Assembly (NCBI RefSeq): GCF_937951745.1
Contig: NZ_CALFBQ010000084.1
Coordinates: 1 to 53,363, forward strand
Reading direction: 5' to 3'
Length of the DNA: 53,363 nucleotides
Source of the DNA: an uncultured Chloroflexus sp.
GTDB taxonomy: Bacteria; Chloroflexota; Chloroflexia; Chloroflexales; Chloroflexaceae
How positions within the stretch are numbered: position 1 is the stretch's first letter; each line of letters begins with the position of its first letter. Made by a program: the position numbers and the translations under genes. The notes below the pieces were generated by a model. That model was not told where the DNA came from, ran no database searches, and saw only the letters and a list, made by a program, of their open reading frames with translations. Below, in pieces: positions 1 through 8,634 of the stretch.

Positions 1-315
1 TTGGCGCAGACGACCGGTGTCGATCACCCAATTGGCGCGGTCTTCGGGCAAGATGAAGTCGAGTTCGACCATCTGCCAATCGGCGATGGCGTCGGTGGTG
101 GCAAAATCGGCCACGAACAGGGGGCCTGAGGCGAGGAAGGCAGGGATCGTCGGATTCGGGCCAACGGTGGGGGCGGGTGGTTCGGGGGGATACTGCAAAA
201 TCGGGCCACCCTCTTCGGCTTGGCTGGGACGGAGGGCAAAAACGAATGCCGTCACCACAGCAATCGCTACGGCGACCAGCGCCAACAGCGGCGTCAGAGT
301 CATTTTGCGAGCCAT
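1..315 (-). CDS. Exported or membrane-anchored protein, C-terminus outside window
   Basis: Only the first 105 codons are in the window. The ATG at 315 is preceded by a strong GAGGAGG ribosome binding site. Residues 2-5 are basic (ARKM) and are followed by a hydrophobic segment of about 20 residues (residues 6-27), which is a signal peptide or single N-terminal membrane anchor. A Pro-rich linker follows (PPEPPAP around residue 41), and then a soluble region reading LFVADFATTDAIADWQ. The phrase 'ADF..TDAIADWQM' resembles the start of an extracellular beta-sandwich (concanavalin-like) domain, but this is a guess. The gene lies 55 bases downstream of the GT4 glycosyltransferase on the same strand, so the two are probably co-transcribed. 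No family can be named from this fragment. Confidence 0.8.
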   Translation of the reverse strand, partial: MARKMTLTPLLALVAVAIAVVTAFVFALRPSQAEEGGPILQYPPEPPAPTVGPNPTIPAFLASGPLFVADFATTDAIADWQMVELDFILPEDRANWVIDTGRLRQ

Positions 316-370
316 TGAAACCTCCTCAGAAACGGGTCGTGCATGTGTCCCAAACGAAGAAGCAACCTTA

Positions 371-1609
371 CTACGCCCCACGCAAAGCTGCCCGATACAG
401 GGCAGCCAAATCGGCAGCAATCTGCTGCGAGGAAAACTGGCGGGCTAAGGCAACCGCGCGCGTGCTGTGGGCTTCCCATGTCGCCCGATCACGCAGCAAC
501 GCCACAATCGCCTCGCCAATGGCCGGGCCAGAACGAGGCTGAACAACCATGCCAGCTTGGGCGGCAGTGACGTAGGCACTAGCGCCGGTGGTAGAGGTCA
601 CAACCGGTGGCGTACCAGCAGCGCAGGCTTCAATTACCACCCGGCTAAACGACTCGGCGACCGACGGCACGACCACCACATCGGCCCCGGCGAGATAGGT
701 CAACGCATCGTGATGCGGAATAGCCCCCGTGAGCAATACGTCGGCTGCCACTCCTAACTCAGCGGCGCGGCGGCGCAGGTAGGCGCCATAATCGCCAAAC
801 TGCGGTGTTGAGCGATTAGGCCCCACAATCAAGACCTGCGGCGCCAAGCCAGCTGCTCGCATCGTTGGCACCGCCTCGACCAGATACGCAATCCCCTTAA
901 ACGGATGCAGACGGTTCAAGCTCACGATAATCGGGCGCTGCGGATCGAGCTGATAACGGGCAACGAGCATCGCCCGGCTACGCGCACGAACATCCGCTAA
1001 CGCCTCACCGGCTGGTGGAAAGCTATCGGCGGTAATGTTATAGGGAATAGCCGTCACCTTTGCCGGCGAAGCACCACGACCAATCGCCAACTCGCGAATC
1101 TGGGGCGAGTCGGCGCGGATCACCAGCGCACGGCGAAAGACATACGGCAAGACAGCACGCACAGCCCGAAAGCGGGCATAGCCATAATCATACTCTGGTT
1201 CGGCCATCACATCGGCGCCGGGCAACGTGACCGCAAGAGGCGGAGTTTGATGACCAGCCAACGCCGCAGCAAAACCAAGCGGAAAAGCCGTTTCGATGTG
1301 ACAGAGGTCAAAAGCAGGAGCAGTTGCAAAAAAGCGGCGCAAGCCAACGATCGCACTGGCTAGGTAGGGGTAGGGAAAAATCGGGGCTAAGGCTCGATTC
1401 GCCACCTTGATAGGGAGCAGACCACTTGATGGCAGACGATGCACCACGATCCCATCTTCGATCACTCGAGTGGGACGACGCTGGTTGGTCGCCAAACTCA
1501 ACACCTCAGCTTCTATTCCAAGCTCGCGCCAAGCCTGAATCACTTCGGTGTGAATTCGGTTCCCCATGGCCGCGCTATCGTAGCGGGGCAAAATGTACAA
1601 GATGCGCAT
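371..1609 (-). CDS. GT4-family glycosyltransferase
   Basis: The 412-residue protein has the GT-B architecture of glycosyltransferase family 4. The N-terminal Rossmann half begins MRILYILPRY and has the usual acceptor-side pattern. The C-terminal nucleotide-sugar half contains VSLNRLHPFKG (about residue 228), VLIVGPNRSTP, LTGAIPHHD and the family signature PSVAESFSRVVIEACAAGTPPV, whose ESF..V.EA glutamates bind the donor nucleotide. Proteins of this type transfer a sugar to cell-envelope lipids, exopolysaccharide or glycans; the acceptor cannot be told from sequence. The chosen start is the internal Met opening the first beta strand; an in-frame ATG at 1633 would add 8 residues, and neither has a good ribosome binding site. 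The next gene downstream encodes an exported protein. Confidence 0.88.
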   Translation of the reverse strand: MRILYILPRYDSAAMGNRIHTEVIQAWRELGIEAEVLSLATNQRRPTRVIEDGIVVHRLPSSGLLPIKVANRALAPIFPYPYLASAIVGLRRFFATAPAFDLCHIETAFPLGFAAALAGHQTPPLAVTLPGADVMAEPEYDYGYARFRAVRAVLPYVFRRALVIRADSPQIRELAIGRGASPAKVTAIPYNITADSFPPAGEALADVRARSRAMLVARYQLDPQRPIIVSLNRLHPFKGIAYLVEAVPTMRAAGLAPQVLIVGPNRSTPQFGDYGAYLRRRAAELGVAADVLLTGAIPHHDALTYLAGADVVVVPSVAESFSRVVIEACAAGTPPVVTSTTGASAYVTAAQAGMVVQPRSGPAIGEAIVALLRDRATWEAHSTRAVALARQFSSQQIAADLAALYRAALRGA

Positions 1610-1633
1610 ATTGGATTCCATAGCCGGGTACAT

Positions 1634-2044
1634 TCTACCATGAGAGTGACGTAAGCGAAGTCAATTTTGTTCCCGCGGTCATACGAACAGATTGCAATAG
1701 ACGAGGCGAGTCGGCGGTGAAGGCAGGATCAACCTCAAGAGGAACAGCATGACCAGCGTAAGGATGCGCGCTTGCAGCACAGATAAAAGCAGCCATCTGC
1801 TCGTGCTCTTGCCAACACAACGATAGCGAGCAGAAGGAACCCGCTTGCCTTCCCCGCATTGGTCAACGAATGACTGCGCGCCCAGTGAGTCGCCGGTATC
1901 ATTGCGAGCGCAGCGCGGATCGCTCGGTCGCTGTACGCTCGCGATCGACCAGCCGGGGCGGTAGTACAAGACCGCTGGCACAATCAATGGGATGACCAGA
2001 CCCTTCGTAAGGGCCATCACCGGCAGCGCACACCACAGTATCTC
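1634..2044. other. Non-coding stretch with an imperfect inverted repeat
   Basis: About 410 bases without a convincing gene. Short minus-strand frames contain leucine-rich runs that look like membrane-segment fragments, but no frame is continuous and none has a ribosome binding site, so this may be decayed coding DNA. At 1901-1945 there is an inverted repeat: ATTGCGAGCGCAGCG on the left pairs with CGCTG-TA-CGCTCGCGAT on the right, allowing a two-base bulge. Confidence 0.4.
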
Positions 2045-2905
2045 CTACCCTTGTTGGGACAGAGGGACAGATGAACGCGGCTTACGCAGCGTAAACATCA
2101 CGTACAGCGGATCAGTACGATCGAAGCGCTCTTCGAGCGGATGGACAATCCACGCGAGGAGCAGGTCTTTCAAGATAAACGTGCGCCAAAAGCGGGTCAA
2201 GCGGGTCTCGTGATAGCGCCAATTAAGGATCGAGCGACCAAACCCGCGCAGCGGGCTGATCTGCAACCCTGCCGGCTGGACATACACGCGCTGAATATCG
2301 GCGTCGTTGTAGAAGCGGAAAAAGGAACCGGGCTTCCCTTCTTGGACAAAGGCGTTGCGCGCCACGCGCTTAAAGCGCCGAATACCCTCGAAGAAACCGG
2401 TGCGTTCACCACTCGTGTAAGGGATGGTAATTACGGCAATGCCATCGGGCGCAAGCACGCGGCCAATCTCACGACCAACCGCTTCATCATCGGGGATGTG
2501 CTCGAGCGTGGAAACGGCGGCAATACGGGCGACTGAGTCTGAACGAAACGGCATTGCCGTTGCACTGGCCACAATCGGGAAAAACCGGCCATCACCGGGG
2601 CGAGCGGTTGCAGCACGTTTGGCTTGCTGCCAACGCACGCGATCGGCGTCGAGTTCGAGCACTACGACATCAAGCCCCTCTTTGGCCAGCATATGGGGAA
2701 ATGACGAGGTACCGGAACCAATATCAACCACGAGATCGCCACGGCGAACATCAAGTGCCTTGGTCGCCCACGGATATTCGATCAAGCGCCAGAGGCTAAA
2801 ATCGTTCACTGTACGACGCAAAATGCGCCATCCGTTGAGCGCCACTTCATACGCAATACATCGAAGGGCGCTTAGTCGAACCGGTTGTTGTTGAGAGCGA
2901 TTCAT
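2045..2905 (-). CDS. Class I SAM-dependent methyltransferase
   Basis: A 286-residue protein with a Methyltransf_11-type Rossmann core. Motif I is VVDIGSGTSSFP (about residue 57), which binds S-adenosylmethionine. The acidic residue ending strand beta2 is in VVLELDADR, and motif IV/post-IV is IAAVSTLEHIPDDE. The C-terminal third (FFRFYNDADIQRVY onward) is basic and probably binds the acceptor. The substrate is unknown; its neighbour is a glycosyltransferase, so modification of a lipid or glycan is plausible but unproven. The start at 2905 (MNRSQQQ) is preceded by GGTGAAG; an upstream in-frame ATG at 2938 would add 11 residues of unconvincing sequence. Confidence 0.85.
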   Translation of the reverse strand: MNRSQQQPVRLSALRCIAYEVALNGWRILRRTVNDFSLWRLIEYPWATKALDVRRGDLVVDIGSGTSSFPHMLAKEGLDVVVLELDADRVRWQQAKRAATARPGDGRFFPIVASATAMPFRSDSVARIAAVSTLEHIPDDEAVGREIGRVLAPDGIAVITIPYTSGERTGFFEGIRRFKRVARNAFVQEGKPGSFFRFYNDADIQRVYVQPAGLQISPLRGFGRSILNWRYHETRLTRFWRTFILKDLLLAWIVHPLEERFDRTDPLYVMFTLRKPRSSVPLSQQG

Positions 2906-3002
2906 GCACTTCACCACATGATGTTCATAGCCGCCCATAACGCGGCACCACAGTATAGCATGAGGTATTGAGGGGGGAACAACGAATGGTCGGGGCGAGA
3001 TA

Positions 3003-3160
3003 GCCCCACCCCCGGCCCCCTCTGCCCCATCTGCCCCGGCCCCGCTGCCCCGCTGCCCCCTTGCCCCCTTGCCCCCTCTCCCACGAGGGGAGAGGGGGGA
3101 TAGCCCAATCTCATCGCATCAGTCGCGAACGAATCCCTCTCCCACGAGGGGAGGGGGGGA
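3003..3160. repeat. C-rich low-complexity block and two CCCTCTCCC palindromes
   Basis: Short GCCCC-based units (CTGCCCC, TTGCCCCC) repeat from about 3003 to 3080. They run into a hairpin at 3072-3099 (CCCCTCTCCC, loop ACGA, GGGGAGAGGG). A second near-copy of the hairpin lies at 3134-3158. Similar palindromes recur elsewhere in the window (see findings). Confidence 0.75.
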
Positions 3161-3381
3161 TGGTCTAGGTAGGGCGGAATGTATTCTGCCCCCGGTCAAC
3201 CGGTTAGACGCGACGAGTACTCTCTCCGCAGTTCTCTGAGATGGGTTGGCAACTCTTGCAGAGAAAAAGTTTCTTACCATGGTTATGCTTTCGCAACGCA
3301 ACTTCATTTCCAAGGAAGCAAATACCTCATTCCCAACAGTCAAAACCGCTTTGAGCATACCTTGTCGGCAAATTGCTCAAA

Positions 3382-3411
3382 CAATCAAATGATTGACTAT
3401 CATGCTACAAT
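3382..3411 (+). promoter_or_regulatory. Probable hemN promoter with palindromic operator
   Basis: An extended -10 element TGCTACAAT lies at 3403-3411, about 100 bases before hemN. No good -35 hexamer is present. The -35 position is instead occupied by the perfect palindrome CAATCA-AA-TGATTG (3382-3395), a reasonable site for a dimeric regulator. Assignment is by sequence only. Confidence 0.45.
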
Positions 3412-3510
3412 CAGAGTCGATCATGCGTCTTTGGGCAAGCTCTGGGTTTAGTTTTCTTGTCCACGTAGTTTGCAAACGGAACTACAGATCAGCCGGCAAG
3501 AGGGGTTGTT

Positions 3511-4884
3511 ATGACTGTTGAGATCACCCGCGCAACGATCGACCGCTACAACCGTCCCGGCCCGCGTTACACCAGCTACCCCACTGTTCCGCACTGGAAT
3601 GCCAATTTTACCGCCGATGACTATCTTGCAGCACTGCGCGATGTCGCCGCTACCCCTGATCCGATCAGTGTGTACGTCCATCTGCCCTTCTGCGCCGAAC
3701 GGTGTGCCTACTGCGGGTGCAATGCGACATCAACCAAACGGGCCGAAGTGGTGGATCACTATCTTGACCGGCTCGAACGTGAGCTGGCGATGGTAACAAC
3801 CACGCTCGGTACGGGGCACCGGGTAGTACAATTGCATTGGGGCGGTGGCACGCCCAATTTCTTGAATGAAGCACAAGCACGCCGTTTGATGGGTCTGCTG
3901 CGCGCCGCCTTTACCATTGACTCTGAGGCGGAAGTAGCGCTAGAGGTTGATCCGCGTATCAGCAGCCGCGAGCAGGTTTTCCTCTTCCGCGAGCTTGGTT
4001 TCAACCGAATCAGTTTCGGAGTGCAAGATATTGCCCACGATGTGCAAGTAGCGATCGGGCGAATCCAGCCGCTCAGCCAGACCGAGACGGTAGTGCTGGC
4101 GGCGCGCGATGCCGGCTTTGCCAGCGTGAATATCGATCTGGTCTACGGCTTGCCCTACCAGACGCCGGCCAGCTTTGCAGCGACGTTGCAGGCGATGATT
4201 GATCTGCGGCCTGACCGGATTGCCTGTTTTAGCTATGCGCACCTGCCGCAGGCGCGGCCAAACCAGAAGTGGGTCGATGCGCGCCAGTTGCCAACCGGCT
4301 ACGACAAGTTCCAGCTCTTCCGGCAAGCTATTGACGCTTTCACTGCGGTAGGATATGAATGGATCGGGATGGATCACTTTGCGCTGGCCGATGACGAATT
4401 GGCGGTAGCAGCGCGCGAGCGGCGGTTGCAGCGCAACTTTATGGGCTACACGGTGCTGCCGGCGCCGCACCAGATCGGCTTCGGCATGAGCGCAATCGGT
4501 GATTTGGCCGGACGCTACGCGCAGAACGACGCTCATCTTGGTCATTATCAGCGGGCAATTGACGCTGGCCATTTGCCAATTACGCGCGGTATGCGGCTCA
4601 GTGACGATGATCTGATGCGGCGGAAGGCGATTATGCATCTAATGTGCAATCTTGAGGTGCCGTTTGATCTGGAATTGCCGCCGCACGGGCAACGGCTCGG
4701 CGAGGCATTGGCCGCCGAGATCGAACGGATCGCGGCCTTCGCTGACGATGGGTTGGTTGAGGTAGAATCGCGCCGCTTGCGCGTCACCGAGCGCGGCAGG
4801 TTCTTTGTGCGGAATCTAGCGATGGAGTTGGATCGCTATCTACAACAGGCGACGGAACGGCCGATCTTTTCGAGCACGGTATGA
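3511..4884 (+). CDS. hemN: Oxygen-independent coproporphyrinogen III oxidase, radical SAM
   Basis: This 457-residue enzyme decarboxylates coproporphyrinogen III to protoporphyrinogen IX without oxygen, a step toward haem and bacteriochlorophyll. The radical-SAM motif is YVHLPFCAERCAYCGCN (about residues 51-67): three cysteines of CxxxCxxC hold the 4Fe-4S cluster, and the fourth (CGC) is the HemN-type extra cysteine. GGGTPN and the FGVQD segment, both typical of HemN, follow. Near the N-terminus RPGPRYTSYPT is the HemN-specific trip-wire region, which argues for true HemN over the haem chaperone HemW. Full length for the family. AGAGGGG before the ATG supports the start. The next gene begins 12 bases after the stop. 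Confidence 0.95.
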   Translation: MTVEITRATIDRYNRPGPRYTSYPTVPHWNANFTADDYLAALRDVAATPDPISVYVHLPFCAERCAYCGCNATSTKRAEVVDHYLDRLERELAMVTTTLGTGHRVVQLHWGGGTPNFLNEAQARRLMGLLRAAFTIDSEAEVALEVDPRISSREQVFLFRELGFNRISFGVQDIAHDVQVAIGRIQPLSQTETVVLAARDAGFASVNIDLVYGLPYQTPASFAATLQAMIDLRPDRIACFSYAHLPQARPNQKWVDARQLPTGYDKFQLFRQAIDAFTAVGYEWIGMDHFALADDELAVAARERRLQRNFMGYTVLPAPHQIGFGMSAIGDLAGRYAQNDAHLGHYQRAIDAGHLPITRGMRLSDDDLMRRKAIMHLMCNLEVPFDLELPPHGQRLGEALAAEIERIAAFADDGLVEVESRRLRVTERGRFFVRNLAMELDRYLQQATERPIFSSTV

Positions 4885-4896
4885 GGAGTAGCGGGT

Positions 4897-6321
4897 ATGA
4901 TGGCAGCATACGACAGTGTCGTGATCGGGGGCGGCATCGGCGGGTTGGCGGCAGCCTACACCCTGTATAAACGAGGGTACCGAGTGCTGGTGATCGAAGC
5001 GGCCAACCGGGTTGGCGGCGTGATCCACAGTGTCACTACTCCAGAAGGGTTTACGCTCGATTGCGGGCCAAACACGCTGGGCACGAAAGATGTGCGGTTG
5101 TGGCAAGAGTTGATCGATCTTGGCTTACACGAGCGCATCACACCGGCAACGCGCTATGGCAAGCGACGGTTCATCTTGATCAACGGCAAGCCGGTTGAAA
5201 TCCCCAGTTCACCAGTCAGTTTGGTGACAACGCCGCTCCTCTCGTGGCAAGGCAAGTTGCGCGTGCTCGCCGAACCATTCGTCAAGAACGCACCGACCAG
5301 CGCCGACGAGAGCGTAGCCGCCTTTTTCAGCCGTCGGATCGGCCAAGAAGCCACTGCACGGCTGATCGATCCATTTGTGGCCGGAGTCTACGCTGGCGAT
5401 CCGAATCAACTGTCAGTAGCGGCCGTCTTCCCCTCGTTATGGGAAGCGGCTCAGCGTGGCGGCAGTATCGTGCGTGGGATGCTCAAGCGCCCGAAGCAGA
5501 AACCGGCGGTGAGTGAACCCAAGATGCGTAGTCGCACCTTCAGCTTCCGGGCCGGTTTGGCCGAGTGGCCACGTGGGTTAGCCCGCGCACTTGGTACTGG
5601 TACCGTGCTCACCGGGCGAAAAGCAGTAGGCCTGCGCGAGCGTGACGGTTTTTGGGAGGTGACAGTTGACGGAACCGGTGCGATCGAAACGATCACTGCC
5701 CGCAGTGTAATCATTGCCACCCCCGCCTACGCCGCCGCCGAGCTAATCGAGTCGCTCGACTCGAACGCTGCTAGCGCGCTGCGCGGTATCCCGTATGCAC
5801 CGGTAGCCGTGGTGCATCTTGGCTTCCGCCGTGAGCAACTCTCACGCGAGCTACACGGGTTTGGCGTACTCGCTCCTTCCAGCGAACGGCGACAGTTCCT
5901 CGGCATTCTATGGGCTTCCAGCCTCTTCCCGCACGTCGCGCCGGCTGATCGGGCGCTGACGATTACGCTGGCCGGAGGTGCGATCCGGCCTGAATTGGCC
6001 GAGCAAAGTGAAGAAGCTCTGATTGAAGCGGCGATCCGTGACAATCAGCAGGTGCTAGGCATCAGTGGCCAACCGCTACTGACCCACGTCACGCGCTGGC
6101 GCTATGCGATCCCACAGTACACCTTCGGCCATCGCGAACGAATGGCGGCGATCGAGCGGCTTGAGCAACGCTGGCCAACCTTGCAGTTGACCGGCAGCTA
6201 CCGCGGTGGCGTCGGCGTACCCAAGACATGGGCCACCGGCGTGCAAGCTGGCGAGCGGGTGGCAGCCGCGCTTGATGCACAAAGCGCCACCCCTACCACC
6301 TTCGAGCAGACGCGCGGGTAA
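4897..6321 (+). CDS. hemY: FAD-dependent protoporphyrinogen oxidase
   Basis: A 474-residue flavoprotein of the HemY/PPOX type, oxidising protoporphyrinogen IX to protoporphyrin IX, the step after HemN. The N-terminal dinucleotide-binding fold is VVIGGGIGGLAAAYTL (residues 7-22), followed by the FAD-contacting acid in VLVIEAANRVGG and GPNTLG. The C-terminal end has GSYRGGVGVPKTWATG, the usual second FAD-contact region. It forms a two-gene unit with hemN; GAGGAG at the end of hemN serves as its ribosome binding site. A second ATG at 4900 is equally possible. A coproporphyrinogen-oxidising CgoX role is an alternative for this family, but the adjacent hemN implies the protoporphyrin-dependent route. 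Confidence 0.9.
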   Translation: MMAAYDSVVIGGGIGGLAAAYTLYKRGYRVLVIEAANRVGGVIHSVTTPEGFTLDCGPNTLGTKDVRLWQELIDLGLHERITPATRYGKRRFILINGKPVEIPSSPVSLVTTPLLSWQGKLRVLAEPFVKNAPTSADESVAAFFSRRIGQEATARLIDPFVAGVYAGDPNQLSVAAVFPSLWEAAQRGGSIVRGMLKRPKQKPAVSEPKMRSRTFSFRAGLAEWPRGLARALGTGTVLTGRKAVGLRERDGFWEVTVDGTGAIETITARSVIIATPAYAAAELIESLDSNAASALRGIPYAPVAVVHLGFRREQLSRELHGFGVLAPSSERRQFLGILWASSLFPHVAPADRALTITLAGGAIRPELAEQSEEALIEAAIRDNQQVLGISGQPLLTHVTRWRYAIPQYTFGHRERMAAIERLEQRWPTLQLTGSYRGGVGVPKTWATGVQAGERVAAALDAQSATPTTFEQTRG

Positions 6322-6343
6322 GGTGCAACCTAAGCATGCGTTA

Positions 6344-6374
6344 TGGAATGCGGCAGGGCAACTGCCGCATTCCA
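6344..6374. repeat. Dispersed palindrome, copy A; possible terminator
   Basis: TGGAATGCGGCAG (6344-6356) pairs perfectly with CTGCCGCATTCCA (6362-6374) around the loop GGCAA. It lies 22 bases after the hemY-type gene with no T-run. The same stem sequence recurs at 38131-38159. Confidence 0.75.
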
Positions 6375-6511
6375 TCGTCGCGGCGGTAGTTACTCTGCTG
6401 TACCCTCTAGTGACGGTTCACGCTACCCCAACGACTGTCCCTCGCTGTCTCACCAATGCAGTACAATACTAACATTCATTGCCAAAAAAGCCGGCTTCTA
6501 GGAGAGGGACA

Positions 6512-7441
6512 ATGGACAGACATGACCGCATCGCGGGCGGGTTGTACGGTCTCTTGATCGGCGATGCGCTAGGGGTACCTTACGAATTCCACCCACCCAC
6601 AGCTCTCCCGCCACCCAAACAAATTGACATGCAACCGCCGGTTGGCTTCCCACGCAGCCACCCCAACGTCCCGCCGGGAACGTGGTCGGATGACGGGGCC
6701 TTAGCCTTGGCCTTGCTTGACTCATTGCTCACGTGTGACCGGCTCGATCTCGAAGACTTTGCGCTCAAACTACGAAAGTGGTATGAACAGGGCGCGTATA
6801 CCCCCGACGGCATCGTCTTCGATGCCGGCATTCAGACCGTCAAAGCAATTCAGGCATTGCAAAGCGGCATTCCGCCATACCGGTCAGGGCCGGCAGGCGA
6901 ACACGACAATGGCAACGGTTCACTTATGCGCGTATTGCCATTGGCGCTCTGGCATACCGGCGATGATCGGGCACTGGTAGCCGATGCACACATGCAATCG
7001 TTGCCAACCCACGGTCACCTACGGGCACAAATCTGTTGCGCATTGTACTGCTTGTGGGCACGGTACGAGCTAGCTGGCGACGAGGCAGCGTGGTCAACGG
7101 CGAGTGATCGATTGCGCGACATCTACGGCAACGGGCAAGCGCGAATCGAGCTTGAGACGTATGTGCGGCCTGATGATCCCTTGCCGGGTGAAGGCAAGGG
7201 ATACGTAGTCGATACACTCCGCTCGGCACGGTGGGCAGTTATGCAAGGTACCAGCTTCGAAGCGGTGGTACGGGCAGCAATCGGGCTTGGCTACGACACT
7301 GACACCACCGCTTGCGTCGCGGGCGGGATTGCCGGTATCCGCTACGGCCTCAGCGGCATCCCTGAAGGCTGGCGACAACAACTGCGCGGGCAGGAATTGG
7401 TGCAAGCATTGCTGGCACGGTTATGGCAACACCATGGGTAA
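6512..7441 (+). CDS. ADP-ribosylglycohydrolase family protein
   Basis: A 309-residue member of the DraG/ADP-ribosylhydrolase family, which removes ADP-ribose from proteins or small molecules using two metal ions. Visible features are the N-terminal DRIAGGLYGLLIGDALGVPYE signature (residues 3-23), the metal-binding PGTWSDDGALAL motif (SDD, about residue 53) and the C-terminal metal-binding DTDTTACVAGGIAGIRYG (about residue 263). The canonical TDDTxM is here SDDGAL, a mild deviation. AGGAGAGGG is correctly placed for the ATG at 6512; an upstream ATG at 6479 is rejected. GTACAAT at 6461-6467 is a possible -10. No cognate ADP-ribosyltransferase is visible nearby, so the substrate is unknown. Confidence 0.88.
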   Translation: MDRHDRIAGGLYGLLIGDALGVPYEFHPPTALPPPKQIDMQPPVGFPRSHPNVPPGTWSDDGALALALLDSLLTCDRLDLEDFALKLRKWYEQGAYTPDGIVFDAGIQTVKAIQALQSGIPPYRSGPAGEHDNGNGSLMRVLPLALWHTGDDRALVADAHMQSLPTHGHLRAQICCALYCLWARYELAGDEAAWSTASDRLRDIYGNGQARIELETYVRPDDPLPGEGKGYVVDTLRSARWAVMQGTSFEAVVRAAIGLGYDTDTTACVAGGIAGIRYGLSGIPEGWRQQLRGQELVQALLARLWQHHG

Positions 7442-7461
7442 AGGGCAGGCATACGCGCCCC

Positions 7462-8634
7462 CTACCCGGGCCGGCTTAGCGTTTTCAGCTGCAAACTCAA
7501 CTGCTGATGGATCACTCGTGCAATCTGCATGGCCCCATCGCGTGGGACAGCGTGTTTGAGACGCTCAACCGTTGCGGCATAACGGGCCGGGTCTTCGAGA
7601 CTGCTGACTGCGGCGATAATCCGCTCGTTGGTAGGACAAAAGAAACCCAGCTCGTAATTTAGCACAAAATCAATATTACCGTGCTCTTGAATCCCAACCG
7701 CTTCGGTCACGATCACCGGCTTACGCATTACCAAGGCTTCCATCAACGTACCGGGACCAGCCTTCGTGACCACCACATCACTCGCCGCCATCAGCTCTTC
7801 CATATTGTTCACAAAACCAAACAGATGGGTATGCGGCAAGCGCGGCCCATGACGCAGCTCTTCGTACAATGCACGATTCTTCCCAGTGACAACGAGCAAC
7901 TGCTTATCAGGCATCTGCTGCTCGAACGTCTGCACCAACTCACCGAGCCGGCCCGACCCCACGCCGCCGGCAGTCAGCAAGACAGTGAAGCGATCGGGAT
8001 CAAACCCCAACGCGCGACGCACCGTAGGCGCATCACGATTCTCGGCGGCAAACTTGGGATGCACTGGAAAGCCGCAACGCTGCAACTGGCTCGGCTTCAT
8101 ACCGCGCTTGTGCATCAGACGGTAGGCCTCATCGGTTGGGGTCAGAGCAAGATCAACGCCGGGATAGCTCCATGCCGCATGGAGCGTAACGAGATCAGTC
8201 ACGACGGTCACGACCCGAAACGCATTCTGCCGGCGCCGACGGGCTGCGCAGACGAGGCGATGCACTAACGGATGGGTGACAACCACCAGCCGTGGGCGAC
8301 GTTCGGCCAGCAGGCGTTCGAGATTCTGGCGGGCAATCAGATAAACCACCCGCGAGAGAAAGCCAACGGTTGAGCGCGAATTGGTCAATTGAAACGAGAA
8401 ATTGTACAGTTTCAGCCAGCGAGTCGAGAGCTGGTCATAAAGACCGGGAGCGCTGCGCACACCGGGCACATTCGTGGCCTGCAACAGATCTTCAATAGCC
8501 CACGTCATACTCCCGCCCGACAACTGTTCAAGCGCCGCGCTAATCGCCACTGCTGCGCTGCGATGGCCGCCGCCGGTATCAGAAATCGCAAATAGCACAT
8601 CAATCGGTTGCCGGTTCATAGGTTTCTCAATCAT
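7462..8634 (-). CDS. MGDG-synthase-like lipid glycosyltransferase (GT28), second of pair
   Basis: A 390-residue GT28/MGDG-synthase family protein, probably making glycosyldiacylglycerol from diacylglycerol and a UDP-sugar at the membrane surface. The N-terminal acceptor-side motif is ISDTGGGHRSAA (about residues 20-31), the hallmark GGGH loop. The C-terminal donor half has VVTGKNRALYEEL, LFGFVNNMEELMAASDVVVTKAGPGT and MRKPVIVTEAVGIQEHGN, the family's UDP-sugar site. It is the downstream partner of a paralogue; its ATG (8634) lies within the last codons of that gene (8-base overlap ATGATTGA), implying translational coupling. An internal Met at 8619 is an alternative start. Whether it transfers galactose or glucose cannot be read from sequence. 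Confidence 0.85.
   Translation of the reverse strand: MIEKPMNRQPIDVLFAISDTGGGHRSAAVAISAALEQLSGGSMTWAIEDLLQATNVPGVRSAPGLYDQLSTRWLKLYNFSFQLTNSRSTVGFLSRVVYLIARQNLERLLAERRPRLVVVTHPLVHRLVCAARRRRQNAFRVVTVVTDLVTLHAAWSYPGVDLALTPTDEAYRLMHKRGMKPSQLQRCGFPVHPKFAAENRDAPTVRRALGFDPDRFTVLLTAGGVGSGRLGELVQTFEQQMPDKQLLVVTGKNRALYEELRHGPRLPHTHLFGFVNNMEELMAASDVVVTKAGPGTLMEALVMRKPVIVTEAVGIQEHGNIDFVLNYELGFFCPTNERIIAAVSSLEDPARYAATVERLKHAVPRDGAMQIARVIHQQLSLQLKTLSRPG

Larger units (their letters stand above)
2906..3510. other. Repeat-rich spacer upstream of hemN
   Basis: About 600 bases without a gene, between divergent transcription units. The left half (about 3003-3160) is a C-rich low-complexity block of short GCCCC units, followed by two copies of a palindrome of the form CCCTCTCCC-ACGA-GGGGAGAGGG. 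The right half (from about 3180) has lower GC and normal complexity and ends in the hemN promoter. Confidence 0.7.

Noticed and set aside
3382-3395. FNR box upstream of hemN
   Set aside because: The consensus TTGAT-N4-ATCAA does not fit; the palindrome is CAATCA-AA-TGATTG.
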